A stretch of DNA of 64,000 nt from Bacteroidota bacterium (GTDB taxonomy: Bacteria; Bacteroidota; Ignavibacteria; Ignavibacteriales; Ignavibacteriaceae): NCBI GenBank assembly GCA_022562275.1, contig JADFPP010000003.1, positions 20,723 through 84,722 of the forward strand. Reading direction: 5' to 3'. Below are positions 26,616 through 36,450 of the stretch, in pieces. Positions within the stretch are counted from its first letter, which is position 1, and each line of letters starts with the position of its first letter. Both the position numbers and the translations under genes were made by a program. Under the pieces are notes generated by a model. That model saw only the letters and a program-made list of their open reading frames with translations, was not told the DNA's origin and did no database searches.

Positions 26616-28178
26616 CTATTTCGTTAAAATCATTTTCTTGGTAGCGGTAAAATTACTACCGTTATTTCCGTTTGCTTCCAGAACATAAAAATAAGTTCCG
26701 CTTGATAATCTGCTTGCATTAAAATCAATATGATGAATTCCAACAGAAATTTCCGAATTTAATAATTCAGCTACTTCCTGACCAAGCAAATTAAATAATT
26801 TCAATTTTACATTTGAATCAACCGGGATAGAGAACTTGATTGAAGTGGAAGGGTTGAATGGATTCGGATAATTCTGAAACAACACATACTGTGCGGGAGT
26901 TAGTCCTTCAACTTCTATTGCATCCGAATATTCGTAAGTTCCGTCAAAATCAATTTGTTTCAATCTATAATATTGAGTGCCCGAAGCAAATTCAATAATT
27001 TTGTACGTATAACTTTTTGATTCAGTTGTTGTTCCGAAACCGGGAACAAATCCAATTTTTTCAAAAGTTTGATTATCAGTGCTTCTCTCAATTTCAAAAC
27101 CCTGGTTATTTAACTCGGTTGCTGTCGTCCAATTTAAGCTGATTTCATTTTCTGAAGTTTCAGCAGTAAAAGAAGTTAACTCAACAGGTATAAATAAATC
27201 GGAATTTAGTTTATAAAAACCGTTACCCTGTGCAGCAAATTGAGTAATTGAATCAACAATAAAAATTTGATAGTTTTGCGAAGCTATGCTAATTTGGGTC
27301 CAGGTTGTACCACCGTTAACACTTCTCCAAGCATTTCCGCAAGAATAGCATGCATTCATAACAAGATTGCTATCATGAAGTTGAACATGTACTCCCCACA
27401 TATCTTCACCATTAAATCCGGGAACCAGAGTCCAGTTTTCTCCATAATCAGTTGATTTTAGGAATCCCCCGCCTCCAGCCCATTTAGTAGCCCATGCTGT
27501 ACCTGGATTTGTATAATCGACAGAAATGGTTGGTATTTCGCCAGATGTATTTAAGACTGCGGTCCAGGTTTTACCGCGATTTAAACTTCTAAAAATGCCG
27601 GTAGTGTTATCACCGATGAGTATAATACTTGTATCTGGAAATACTGCAATATCACAAGGTGCCGAAACCGGACCAAAATTACTGGCAATAGTAATCCAGG
27701 TATCGCCAAAGTTTGTTGAACGCTTAAAATTATTATCAACCATTGTATAAATCGTATCCGGATGTGATGGATCCTGCTCCATCGGAATTCCGAAGAAAGA
27801 CATTTGACCTTCATTTAGTTTTAGCATCCAGGTTTGACCATCATCTGTGGTTTTATATATTTTATCATTTGATCCAATGTGTTCTATAGCAACTAAAAAT
27901 GTTCCGGAATTGAAATCATCTAAGATAACTGCTTTTATTTTCGATGCATTAGGCACGTTTGTACCTGTTTGCGTAAAGGTTTCACCGCGGTCTGTACTTT
28001 TATAAATTTTATTGTTTGAACCATAATAAACGATATCTGTGTTAAACTTGTAAACATCTATCGGTCCGCCTATGCTGCTCCCGGCTTGTTTCAATTCCCA
28101 ATAGTAGATCGGTTGGCTAAAACTTATTGCAGCAAATAAACATATCATAAAAATTGTATAACTAGAATTCTTCTTCAA
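26616..28178 (-). CDS. T9SS-secreted BNR/Asp-box repeat protein
   Basis: 520 residues. Signal peptide MKKNSSYTIFMICLFAAISFSQ. Residues about 25-330 form a sialidase-like or sortilin-like beta-propeller with seven Asp-box motifs (STDRGETF, TTDDGQTW, STNFGDTW, SLNRGKTW, STDYGENW, SVNGGTTW and similar). Then a fibronectin-III-like domain (VELTSFTAETSENEISLNW) and a C-terminal T9SS sorting domain starting NYPNPFNPSTSIKFSI and ending KKMILTK. No catalytic residues of sialidases were identified, so a binding or structural role outside the cell is more likely. Confidence 0.88.
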   Translation of the reverse strand: MKKNSSYTIFMICLFAAISFSQPIYYWELKQAGSSIGGPIDVYKFNTDIVYYGSNNKIYKSTDRGETFTQTGTNVPNASKIKAVILDDFNSGTFLVAIEHIGSNDKIYKTTDDGQTWMLKLNEGQMSFFGIPMEQDPSHPDTIYTMVDNNFKRSTNFGDTWITIASNFGPVSAPCDIAVFPDTSIILIGDNTTGIFRSLNRGKTWTAVLNTSGEIPTISVDYTNPGTAWATKWAGGGGFLKSTDYGENWTLVPGFNGEDMWGVHVQLHDSNLVMNACYSCGNAWRSVNGGTTWTQISIASQNYQIFIVDSITQFAAQGNGFYKLNSDLFIPVELTSFTAETSENEISLNWTTATELNNQGFEIERSTDNQTFEKIGFVPGFGTTTESKSYTYKIIEFASGTQYYRLKQIDFDGTYEYSDAIEVEGLTPAQYVLFQNYPNPFNPSTSIKFSIPVDSNVKLKLFNLLGQEVAELLNSEISVGIHHIDFNASRLSSGTYFYVLEANGNNGSNFTATKKMILTK

Positions 28179-28390
28179 AATATACTCCTGCTATTTTATT
28201 AGAAACATGATAGAAAACTTAGGATGATTTATTTATAAAATAAGAATTATGATTATAAAATAAAAATAATATTACTTAATCTATCCGAGTCATTGTGATT
28301 ATTTAAATAATGCACACTTGAGTTATTGGATTGATATTGAAAAAAATGTTAGTTTCATAATTAGATTAATAAAAATAATAGGAATAATAA

Positions 28391-29110
28391 ATGAATTTAG
28401 ATGTGCTAGTATTTGCAGCACACCCGGATGATGCTGAATTATCAATGGGCGGGACGATTGCAAAATTTACGGAAAGCGGTTTTAAAGTTGGAATTATTGA
28501 TCTGACCCAGGGGGAAATGGGAACACGAGGGAGTGTAGAAATACGGAAAAATGAAGCAGCTGATGCTGCAAAGATTCTTAAAATATCTGTAAGAGAAAAT
28601 CTGTTAATCCCTGATGGAGATATCCGGATTTCGAATGAAAATATAAATAAAGTTGTAGTGATGATGAGAAAATATTGCCCGGGTTTAGTATTTGCACCTT
28701 ACTTTAATGATAGGCATCCGGATCACATTCATACCAGTGATTTAATTAAGGAGGCAATGTTCGTTTCAGGATTATCTAAAGCAAAAACTTTTGTGGGAGA
28801 AAATGCACAAGCTGTATTCCGTCCTTCAAAGCTTTTTTATTATATGCAGACCTACACTTTTCAGCCATCATTCATTGTTGATATAACCGGCTCATTTGAA
28901 AAAAAATTGAACTCGATTAGAGCATTTAAAACACAATTTCATAATCCTGATAGTAACGAACCTGAAACATTTATAAGCAAACCTGAATTTATTGATTTTG
29001 TTGAGGCACGGGCAAAATATTTTGGATTTCAGATAGGGAAAAAGTTTGGTGAACCATTTTACTCAGAGGTAAATATTGAACTTAGCATTAATGATATGTT
29101 AAATAATTGA
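28391..29110 (+). CDS. bshB1: N-acetyl-alpha-D-glucosaminyl L-malate deacetylase 1
   Basis: Second enzyme of bacillithiol synthesis, removing the acetyl group of GlcNAc-malate. 239 residues, the usual length of BshB1. LmbE-fold zinc motif AAHPDDAELSMGGT at the N-terminus, DLTQGEMGTRGS, and the third zinc ligand in HPDHIHTSDLI. SFIVDITGSFEKKLNSIRAF and the PEFIDFVEARAKYFG segment favour BshB1 over other LmbE proteins. bshA and bshC are not in the window. It is convergent with the receiver-kinase gene (2-bp gap). Confidence 0.92.
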   Translation: MNLDVLVFAAHPDDAELSMGGTIAKFTESGFKVGIIDLTQGEMGTRGSVEIRKNEAADAAKILKISVRENLLIPDGDIRISNENINKVVVMMRKYCPGLVFAPYFNDRHPDHIHTSDLIKEAMFVSGLSKAKTFVGENAQAVFRPSKLFYYMQTYTFQPSFIVDITGSFEKKLNSIRAFKTQFHNPDSNEPETFISKPEFIDFVEARAKYFGFQIGKKFGEPFYSEVNIELSINDMLNN

Positions 29111-29112
29111 TA

Positions 29113-30195
29113 TTATTTTTCAGCCAAAGGTAATCTGACAATCGCCTCTGTCTGTTTTCCATGAGTGCTATTTATTTTAAAATCACCTCCATATATTTTG
29201 GTTATTTTTATGGATAAATCTAGTCCAAGTCCTGTGCCTTGCTGTTCATACTTGTTTCTTTCAAATTGAAAGTAAGCACCTATATTGGCAATTTGCTCTT
29301 CGGTCATTCCTCTTCCCTTATCGATTACTTTTAACTCAAAATAATCTTCATCCTTTTCTGCATTAAGAGTCACTTTTGTTCCCGGCTCTGAAAATTTGAA
29401 TGCATTATCCAATAATTCTTCAATCAACAATGTGAAATAAGTAATTGGGATTTTTACCGATGCATCTTGTAAATTAATTTGGAGATCATCTCTTCTTTTA
29501 AACCCTTCTGCAACATTATTAGCAATTTTACTTAATAAACCAGAATCGACCTTTGTTATGCCCCGACTTAAATCTTTTGCTTTTGAATCGCTGTTAATTG
29601 ACTCTAATTGTTGATAAACGATTAATTTCTTTACCAACTTATTTAGTCTCATTCCTGCTTGAAGAATTGCACGAGAAAATTCCATTGCTTCCTCATCTGA
29701 ATTATCACTAAATTTTTCGACCAGCATTTCAGCATAACCCATTATTGAAACAAGAGGTGTTTGTAATTCGTGGGGAAGCGAATATGCGATGTTGTCTCTC
29801 AAAACATCCATTCGTTCTTTTAAAACGGAATATTTTTCAAGCCGTGTTTTAACTGAGTTCAGTAAATCTTCCGGCTGGAACGGTTTGGTAATATAATCAT
29901 CTGCACCGAGAATCATTCCTCTCCTAAGATCTCCTTTGTCTACCATACCGCTTAAAAAAATAAATGGTATAGTTGATGTTTTAGGATCATCTCTTAAATC
30001 CTGTAAAACCTGGTGCCCGTTTACTCCGGGCATTTTTATATCACAGACTATTAAATCGGGTGTTTCATCTTTTGCTTTCTGAATCCCTTCTTCTCCGTTT
30101 GTAGCTATCAAGCAATCATATCCTTCAAGCTGCAGGTACTCAGCAATAGATTCGAGGATAAGATGTTCGTCTTCAATTATTAATATTTTTTCCAA
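29113..30195 (-). CDS. response-regulator/histidine-kinase hybrid
   Basis: 360-residue cytoplasmic signalling protein. N-terminal receiver domain (1-120) with IIEDEH acidic pair, phosphoacceptor Asp in LIVCDIKMPGVNG, Ser/Thr in FLSGM and Lys in ITKPF. Then a HisKA dimerisation helix with the H-box SLPHELQTPLVSIMGYAE (His about residue 147) and an ATPase domain with NAFKFSEPG (N box), DKGRGM (G1) and GTGLGLDLSI (G2). No membrane segment or sensor domain, so its input is probably phosphotransfer through the receiver. No partner gene is adjacent. Confidence 0.9.
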   Translation of the reverse strand: MEKILIIEDEHLILESIAEYLQLEGYDCLIATNGEEGIQKAKDETPDLIVCDIKMPGVNGHQVLQDLRDDPKTSTIPFIFLSGMVDKGDLRRGMILGADDYITKPFQPEDLLNSVKTRLEKYSVLKERMDVLRDNIAYSLPHELQTPLVSIMGYAEMLVEKFSDNSDEEAMEFSRAILQAGMRLNKLVKKLIVYQQLESINSDSKAKDLSRGITKVDSGLLSKIANNVAEGFKRRDDLQINLQDASVKIPITYFTLLIEELLDNAFKFSEPGTKVTLNAEKDEDYFELKVIDKGRGMTEEQIANIGAYFQFERNKYEQQGTGLGLDLSIKITKIYGGDFKINSTHGKQTEAIVRLPLAEK

Positions 30196-30500
30196 AATAA
30201 TATATTTTTTAGTTAGTGCTTAAATTTCTTACTTACTATTACCAATTACCGTTATAAGAAATATAATAAAATTATATAAAATTTAATAAACAAAGGTTAA
30301 GCATGTTACAAAAAATGGATGCGATAAATAAAAATAAAATTTAATGAAGATTGAACATCAATTCAAAATATCTAAAAAATACTTAAATTTAATCTATCAT
30401 ATTTCTACTTTTGGTAAATAATAAATGTAACTATATGTTCGAAATATTATCCAAAGAAAAAATAATTAACCTTTTTTTATTTATTAACATGTGAGCCGAT
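30196..30500. other. 305-bp AT-rich divergent intergenic region
   Basis: Separates the divergent receiver-kinase gene and pckA. It is very AT-rich with no open frame, RNA motif or repeat I recognise; it presumably holds the promoters of both flanking genes. No riboswitch-like conserved core was seen. Confidence 0.5.
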
Positions 30501-32108
30501 ATGCCTGTTATCAACTTATCAAAATATGGCATTTTAAATATTAATAAAATTATTCATAATCCATCTTATGATGAGATTTATGAATTTGAGACCGAAGGAG
30601 GATTGGAAAGTTTTGAAAAATGCTATCCAACTGAATTGGGCGCTTTGAATGTTCTAACAGGAGTATTTACAGGACGTTCACCTAAAGATAAATATATAGT
30701 AATGGATGATGTTACCAGGGATACAATATGGTGGACTTCGGAGAAAGCTAAAAACGATAACAAGCCAATTACACAGGAGGTTTGGAACGATCTTAAGGCA
30801 ATAGTTCAAAAACAATTATCAGAAAAAGAACTTTATGTTGTTGATACTTATTGCGGTGCAAATGAAGATTCACGTTTAAAAGTAAGATTTATAACTGAAG
30901 TTGCCTGGCAGGCACACTTTGTTACTAATATGTTTTTAAGACTTTCCAAAGAGGAACTTGAAAATTATGACGAGCCCGATTTTATTGTTTTAAATGGTTC
31001 TAAAACCAGTAATCCAAAATGGAAAGAACATGGAATGAACTCTGAAGTTTTTACGGTGTTTAACCTAACAGAAAAAATGCAGGTAATTGGCGGAACATGG
31101 TACGGTGGAGAGATGAAAAAAGGAATCTTTGCAATGATGAACTATTACCTGCCGTTAAAGGGTATTGCATCAATGCATTGCTCAGCTAATCAGGGTAAAG
31201 ATGGAGATGTAACAATTTTCTTCGGGTTAAGTGGTACCGGTAAAACAACTCTTTCAACAGATCCAAAAAGAGTACTAATTGGGGATGATGAACATGGTTG
31301 GGACGATGATGGTATATTTAATTTTGAGGGTGGATGTTACGCTAAAACAATTAACCTCGATAAAGATTCTGAACCGGATATTTATGATGCAATTAAAAAA
31401 AATGCTTTGCTGGAAAATGTAGCTGTTGATGAAAACGGTAAAATAGATTTTAATGACAGCTCAGTTACTCAAAACACACGCGTTTCATATCCTATATACC
31501 ATATTGAAAATATCGTTAAACCTTTTTCCAAAGGTGGACATGCGAATAAAGTAATCTTTTTAACTGCTGATGCATTTGGTGTTATGCCCCCGGTATCCAA
31601 ACTATCTTCTGAGCAAACAAAGTATCATTTCTTATCCGGATTTACAGCCAAGTTAGCTGGTACCGAGCGAGGAGTAACTACACCGCAGCCAACGTTTTCT
31701 GCCTGCTTTGGAAAAGCTTTCCTTTCTCTCCATCCAACAAAATATGGTGAGGAACTGGTTAGGAAAATGACAGCTCATAATACTAAAGCATATTTAGTAA
31801 ATACAGGTTGGAATGGTACAGGTAAGAGAATATCGATTAAAGATACACGCTGCATTATAGATGCCATCATGGATGGTTCAATTGACACTGCTGATACTAA
31901 AACCATCCCTATCTTCAACCTGGAAACACCAACTGCGCTCCCGGGTGTTAACCCGGCAATTCTGGATCCCCGCGATACTTATGAAGATCCTTCTGAATGG
32001 TATAAGAAAGCTAATGAACTTGCTGAATTGTTTATAAAGAATTTTGAGCAGTACACAGATAGCGAGGAAGGAAAAGCATTAGTTGCAGCCGGTCCAAAAG
32101 CTAATTAA
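30501..32108 (+). CDS. pckA: phosphoenolpyruvate carboxykinase (ATP)
   Basis: Converts oxaloacetate and ATP to PEP and CO2, the entry step of gluconeogenesis. 535 residues, family length. Motifs: [30 protein letters not shown], the kinase P-loop [15 protein letters not shown], the metal motif [20 protein letters not shown] and [14 protein letters not shown] with the adenine-binding region near TRVSYPI. With acs next to it and sucC upstream, it supports growth on acetate or C4 acids. Confidence 0.98.
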   Translation: MPVINLSKYGILNINKIIHNPSYDEIYEFETEGGLESFEKCYPTELGALNVLTGVFTGRSPKDKYIVMDDVTRDTIWWTSEKAKNDNKPITQEVWNDLKAIVQKQLSEKELYVVDTYCGANEDSRLKVRFITEVAWQAHFVTNMFLRLSKEELENYDEPDFIVLNGSKTSNPKWKEHGMNSEVFTVFNLTEKMQVIGGTWYGGEMKKGIFAMMNYYLPLKGIASMHCSANQGKDGDVTIFFGLSGTGKTTLSTDPKRVLIGDDEHGWDDDGIFNFEGGCYAKTINLDKDSEPDIYDAIKKNALLENVAVDENGKIDFNDSSVTQNTRVSYPIYHIENIVKPFSKGGHANKVIFLTADAFGVMPPVSKLSSEQTKYHFLSGFTAKLAGTERGVTTPQPTFSACFGKAFLSLHPTKYGEELVRKMTAHNTKAYLVNTGWNGTGKRISIKDTRCIIDAIMDGSIDTADTKTIPIFNLETPTALPGVNPAILDPRDTYEDPSEWYKKANELAELFIKNFEQYTDSEEGKALVAAGPKAN

Positions 32109-32289
32109 TTTTATATTAATAAATTGAAAATTTAATATTGATAAATAATTTGTAGAGAGATATTTTCATTTCTCAAACTTGATTATCGGTTTTACAACTC
32201 TTAACTTCATATGCAAATCTGTTTATCCTTTTTTCAGTAATACTAAAAATAAATAAGTTCAGATTGTTATTAATAATTGGAGAAATTAA

Positions 32290-34179
32290 ATGTCCGAGAA
32301 AAAACTTTCCGGCGATGTTTACCATCCTACCGAAGAAGTAATAAATAATGCTAATGCAAAATGCGATGAGCTTTACAATTTTGCTGAAAGAGATTATGAA
32401 GGATTTTGGGCGAAAGAAGCCGAAGAATTGCATTGGTTCCAGAAGTGGGATAAAGTATTAGATGATTCAAATAAGCCGTTCTTTAAATGGTTTACTGAAG
32501 GCAAGACAAATATTTGTTATAACTGTCTCGATGTTCATCTTGATTCGGCAAGGCGTAACAAGCTTGCACTAATTTGGGAAGGTGAAGACGGAGAGTTTAA
32601 ATCATTCTCATATTTTGCATTGCACAGGGATGTAAACAAGTTTGCTAATGTTTTAAAAAGTCTTGGCGTACGTAAAGGCGATAGAGTTACAATCTATATG
32701 GGAAGGATACCGGAGCTTGCTATTGCTATGCTTGCCTGTGCGCGTATCGGAGCAGTTCACTCAGTGGTTTACGGCGGTTTTTCTGTTGAAGCACTGCATG
32801 AAAGAATTGATGACAGTGAATCAAAAGTATTGATAACCTGTGACGGTGCATACCAGCGTGGAAAAATTATTGAACTAAAACAAATTTCTGATGAAGCATT
32901 ACAGCGTGCTGCAACAGTCTCGAGCGTAGTGGTTGTTAAAAGAACAGGACACGAAATAAATATGGAACCGGGAAGAGATATGTGGTATCACGATCTAATG
33001 GCGCTGCCAATTGCAAGTAACGAAGAAAATGTGGAAATGATGGATGCTGAAGATCCGTTATTCCTTCTTTATACTTCAGGCACAACGGGTAAACCAAAAG
33101 CAATACTGCATGTGCATGGTGGTTATATGGTTGGAACTTATACAACTCTTAAATATGTTTTTGATATTCACGAAGATGATAGATTTTGGTGTGCGGCTGA
33201 TCCGGGATGGATTACGGGGCACAGTTATATTGTGTACGGTCCCTTGTTAAACGGGGTAACTTCTTTTATGTACGAGGGTGCTCCAACATTTCCTTATCCA
33301 AGCCGCTGGTGGCAGATGATTGAAAAATATGGTATCAACATTCTTTATACAGCACCAACGGCAATAAGAGGATTAATGCGTTTTGGTGAAGCATGGCCAA
33401 ATCGTCACGATCTTTCTTCATTACGCTTATTAGGCACAGTTGGCGAACCGATAAATCCCGAAGCATGGAAGTGGTACTATAAAGTAATCGGAAATGAAAA
33501 ATGCCCGATAATGGATACCTGGTGGCAGACTGAAACCGGAATGTTTATGATAACTCCAATGCCTTGCACTCCTTTGAAACCCGGTTCAGGTACATTGCCA
33601 TTTCCCGGATTACAAATGGATATTCTAGACGAGGAAGGAAATCCCGTTAAACCCGGTGAAGAAGGATTTCTCGTAATTAAAAATTCCTGGCCTGCTATGC
33701 TTAGAACAATTTGGAATGATCCGGATAGGTATGTAGAACAATACTGGAGCAAATATGATGGAATGTACTTAACCGGCGATTCTGCAAAGAGAGATGAGGA
33801 CGGTTACTATTGGATTATCGGAAGGGTTGATGATGTAATAAAAGTATCCGGTTATCGTTTGGGAAGTGCTGAGATTGAAAGTGCGTTGGTTAGTCATCCC
33901 GCTGTTGCGGAAGCTGCAGCAATTGCATTACCTCACGAGGTAAAGGGAAATGCAATACACGCTTTTGTTATTTTACGTGATGGGTATAAACGAACCGATA
34001 CTTTTGTTGAAGAGTTAAGAAAACATGTCGGACACGAAATGGGTCCGATTGCAAAACCGGAACATATTGAAATAGTTGATTCGCTTCCTAAAACAAGAAG
34101 CGGAAAAATTATGCGAAGAGTGTTAAAAGCAAAAGCACTTGGTGTTGATCCCGGTAATATCTCAACATTAGCTGATTAA
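32290..34179 (+). CDS. acs: acetyl-CoA synthetase (AMP-forming)
   Basis: Activates acetate to acetyl-CoA through acetyl-AMP. 629 residues. ANL-superfamily motifs in order: YTSGTTGKPKAILHVHGG (ATP loop), WCAADPGWITGHSY, TAPTAIRGLMRFG, WWQTETGMFMITPMP (substrate pocket, Trp typical of acetate-specific enzymes), YLTGDSAKRDEDGYYWIIGR and the C-terminal TRSGKIMRRVLK with the Lys subject to acetylation control. RBS GGAGAAAT 5 nt before ATG. Convergent with the RAYT transposase, stop to stop 8 bp. Confidence 0.97.
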   Translation: MSEKKLSGDVYHPTEEVINNANAKCDELYNFAERDYEGFWAKEAEELHWFQKWDKVLDDSNKPFFKWFTEGKTNICYNCLDVHLDSARRNKLALIWEGEDGEFKSFSYFALHRDVNKFANVLKSLGVRKGDRVTIYMGRIPELAIAMLACARIGAVHSVVYGGFSVEALHERIDDSESKVLITCDGAYQRGKIIELKQISDEALQRAATVSSVVVVKRTGHEINMEPGRDMWYHDLMALPIASNEENVEMMDAEDPLFLLYTSGTTGKPKAILHVHGGYMVGTYTTLKYVFDIHEDDRFWCAADPGWITGHSYIVYGPLLNGVTSFMYEGAPTFPYPSRWWQMIEKYGINILYTAPTAIRGLMRFGEAWPNRHDLSSLRLLGTVGEPINPEAWKWYYKVIGNEKCPIMDTWWQTETGMFMITPMPCTPLKPGSGTLPFPGLQMDILDEEGNPVKPGEEGFLVIKNSWPAMLRTIWNDPDRYVEQYWSKYDGMYLTGDSAKRDEDGYYWIIGRVDDVIKVSGYRLGSAEIESALVSHPAVAEAAAIALPHEVKGNAIHAFVILRDGYKRTDTFVEELRKHVGHEMGPIAKPEHIEIVDSLPKTRSGKIMRRVLKAKALGVDPGNISTLAD

Positions 34180-34187
34180 TTTATGTG

Positions 34188-34751
34188 TTATGTGGACATC
34201 TTATCTTCTTTATAAAGAAAATCAACTTTATCAATCTTCTGTGAAGAAAATAAGATAAATTCATCAATACTGTTAAATTCTTTTTGTATAAGTGTTTTGT
34301 CGATTAGTGTTCCTTTTCTTTTACCAATGTAGTCTCTATAACTAGAAAATTCCCAGTCAACGATATTCTTTACAATTCCTATCCTTAAGGGATTCTGGTG
34401 AATATAATTTGTTAATGTTAAAAGATATCTTTCGTCTGTGATTAACTTAGTCTTCGTATGATTTTGAAATAAGCTCCCTGTTCTGGAGAATGCTTTATTA
34501 ATTGCTTTTGTGTACGAACTTAGTAGTATTCCTATATTCTTTTTTATCAATTCTGTTTCTAATGAATTAACATAAATTAGAAAATGGAAATGTGTTGGCA
34601 TTAAACAATAGGAAAGTGTAGTTACATACTCGCTCAAGTAATGTCGATATTTTCTCAGGAAGAATAGGTAATTCTTTCTTTCCTTGAAAACAAGTTCTCG
34701 GTTGTTAGAGCGATTGTAAAGATGAAAATATTTATGGTGGAATAAATCCAT
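34188..34751 (-). CDS. REP-associated tyrosine transposase (RAYT, Y1/HUH family)
   Basis: 187-residue single-strand DNA transposase of the IS200/IS605-related RAYT group, which processes REP hairpins. HUH motif in YCLMPTHFHFLIYVN (His-Phe-His), the catalytic Tyr probably in LTNYIHQNPLR, and an N-terminal YFHLYNRSNNRELVF. A 19-bp-arm hairpin of REP type lies 6 bp before its start (34758-34798). It is wedged between acs and citF. The gene looks intact. Translation initiation signal would lie within the hairpin, so expression may be controlled by it. Confidence 0.88.
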   Translation of the reverse strand: MDLFHHKYFHLYNRSNNRELVFKERKNYLFFLRKYRHYLSEYVTTLSYCLMPTHFHFLIYVNSLETELIKKNIGILLSSYTKAINKAFSRTGSLFQNHTKTKLITDERYLLTLTNYIHQNPLRIGIVKNIVDWEFSSYRDYIGKRKGTLIDKTLIQKEFNSIDEFILFSSQKIDKVDFLYKEDKMST

Positions 34752-34753
34752 TT

Positions 34754-36352
34754 CTATGTAAATGTGGAGCCCACCTTAGAGGTGGACTCCACATTTACTA
34801 CATTTACCTGGAATACAGAATCAAGCACAGTTCCATCAACCCATTTAATTATTGCTATCACCTTATTCTTATCAATATTTGGCTTAGCTGGTTTACCGCC
34901 GCAAATTTCATAAACTTCTTTTTTTATAGCTCGGATAGATTTAATGGGTAGCTTGGAATTTTTTACAGAATTAAAAAGATCTTTTCGTTTAGGATTAATC
35001 GCAATTCCTCTTTCCGTGATTATCACATCAATCAGTTCACCTGGCCCAACTAGTGTCGTAACTTTGTCAACAATTACAGGGATTCTATCTCTAAAAGAGG
35101 GAATAGCTAAAATTGTACACTTTGAGTAAAGACAATTCTGCCATCCGCCAATTCCGTGAAGTAAATATCCATCGGAGTGAGTAACAACATTGCCGTTAAA
35201 ATTAATGTCAACTTCGGTTGCACCAAGAACAGCAACATCAACCATTGAAGCAAAATTACCTTTGCCGTGAAAGTTATAGCTTGTAAACGGTGAAGTGTTT
35301 ACATGATTTGGATTTTCGCGCATACTTCTTACGCCTTCAAGGTCAAAAGTTTGTCCGTCAAGAATAAAATCTGTTAAACCATCTTCAAGCATCTCAACGA
35401 GGTACTTCGTGCTGCCGCCGCGCATAAATCTGGCTTTAACATTTTTTTCTTTCATCCTTTCTTTTAAGAAAACTGCAAACGCAAGATTAGTTCCGCCTGC
35501 TCCGGCTTGAAGTGAAAAACTGTCTTTCATTATTCCCGCTGCTTCAATAAAATCAGCAACATATTCGGCTATCAATAATCTATCAGGAGATTTTGTAACC
35601 TGAGTAGTGCCGGAAACAATTTTTGAAGAATCACCCAGTGACTCTACTTCAACAACAAAATCTACATTGTTGCCTTGTATTTGCCAGGGAACACAAGGAA
35701 AAGGAACAAGGCTATCTGTAACAACTATAACCTTATCAGCATATTCTGAGTCTACAAGTGCAAAGCCTAACAATCCGCATGCAGCAGGTCCGTCAATCCC
35801 GTTTGCATTACCAAAAGGGTCCGATTGTGGAGCTGCGATTACTGCGATATCAATATGTATTTCACCATCCTGCACCGCCTGGTATCTGCCACCATGCGAA
35901 CGAAGCACTCCTGTACCATTCATCTTACCGAGTGAAGCAAATCCTCCCAGAGGTCCGTTCATACTTCCTTCAATGTGATGAATAGTTCCGTCTTCAAGGT
36001 ATTTTATTAAATGATTGTGAACAGGGAATGATGCGGAAGGGAACCACATTATGTTTTTTATACCCATCTTTTTAATCGTATCGAAAAGTAAGTTTGTAAC
36101 TGCATCACCATTCCTTAAGTGATGATGAGTGGAAATTGTCATTCCGTTTTTCAGTCCGGCATTCTTTAATGCTTCTCTCAAATTCTTCTGTACTTTATTT
36201 CCGTCCCAAGGATAGTCTAAACAAGACCTGATAGGAGGATCAGCTTTGTGTCCGGTTGGTTTATGTTTATTAACTCCTTTAAAAGGAATTTGTTTTTTCC
36301 CGTTAACTAATATCGGGACTAATCTTCCAGCAGCATTTTTTACTAATTTCAT
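34754..36352 (-). CDS. citF: citrate lyase alpha subunit (citrate:acetyl-ACP transferase)
   Basis: CoA-transferase-like alpha subunit that swaps acetyl on the acyl-carrier subunit for citrate. 532 residues from the ATG at 36352; an upstream start at 36421 would add 23 residues encoded by a low-complexity leader and is not favoured. Family features: RPFKG-like QIPFKGVNKHKP, GMTISTHHHLRNGD, GPLGGFASLG, SHGGRYQAVQDGEIHIDIAVIAAP, SDPFGNANG, LQAGAGGTNLA and VVTHSDGYLLHGIGG. The usual end is near DGTVLDSVFQV; the last 15 or so residues are encoded by a REP hairpin. Citramalate lyase alpha subunit is an alternative. First in series with the citD-citE fusion. Confidence 0.9.
   Translation of the reverse strand: MKLVKNAAGRLVPILVNGKKQIPFKGVNKHKPTGHKADPPIRSCLDYPWDGNKVQKNLREALKNAGLKNGMTISTHHHLRNGDAVTNLLFDTIKKMGIKNIMWFPSASFPVHNHLIKYLEDGTIHHIEGSMNGPLGGFASLGKMNGTGVLRSHGGRYQAVQDGEIHIDIAVIAAPQSDPFGNANGIDGPAACGLLGFALVDSEYADKVIVVTDSLVPFPCVPWQIQGNNVDFVVEVESLGDSSKIVSGTTQVTKSPDRLLIAEYVADFIEAAGIMKDSFSLQAGAGGTNLAFAVFLKERMKEKNVKARFMRGGSTKYLVEMLEDGLTDFILDGQTFDLEGVRSMRENPNHVNTSPFTSYNFHGKGNFASMVDVAVLGATEVDINFNGNVVTHSDGYLLHGIGGWQNCLYSKCTILAIPSFRDRIPVIVDKVTTLVGPGELIDVIITERGIAINPKRKDLFNSVKNSKLPIKSIRAIKKEVYEICGGKPAKPNIDKNKVIAIIKWVDGTVLDSVFQVNVVNVESTSKVGSTFT
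34758..34798. repeat. REP-like hairpin at the 3' end of citF
   Basis: GTAAATGTGGAGCCCACCT (34758-34776), loop TAG, AGGTGGACTCCACATTTAC (34780-34798): 19-bp arms with one mismatch. It starts 6 bp upstream of the RAYT start and lies inside the citF reading frame, encoding part of the tail VVNVESTSKVGSTFT. A short direct repeat GTAAATGT flanks it. This is the expected arrangement of a RAYT and its target hairpin. Confidence 0.9.
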
Positions 36353-36359
36353 TTTATAA

Positions 36360-36393
36360 AATTGTTTAATTGTTATATTGTTAAATTGCTTAG
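36360..36393. promoter_or_regulatory. shared 34-bp AT-rich element upstream of citF (copy 1)
   Basis: Starts AATTGTTTAATTGTTATATT; aligns without gaps to 39728-39761 (before prpD) and 42958-42991 (before the homoaconitase). It ends 8 bp from the citF ATG. Built from ACAATTA units on the coding strand. Candidate operator or leader; alternatively a simple-sequence repeat. Confidence 0.45.
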
Positions 36394-36420
36394 TATTATA
36401 TACTATCTGATCTTCGGTCA

Positions 36421-36450
36421 ATAGTCATTGGTCATTGTGTCATTGGACTA
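36421..36450. repeat. left flank repeat of the S23-like gene
   Basis: ATAGTCATTGGTCATTGTGT and following CATTGGACTA. The reverse complement (AGTCCAATGACACAATGAC) resembles 36843-36870 (GGACTAATGACATAATGAC) on the other side of the gene, so the two form an imperfect inverted pair. The repaired stop codon of the S23-like gene (36448-36450) lies inside it. Confidence 0.6.

Noticed and set aside
35607..35985. Two plus-strand frames inside citF
   Set aside because: Shadow frames opposite conserved CitF sequence, low-complexity composition.
36353..36421. Upstream start of citF
   Set aside because: The added residues come from the repeated AT-rich leader shared with prpD and the homoaconitase gene and match no CitF family sequence.
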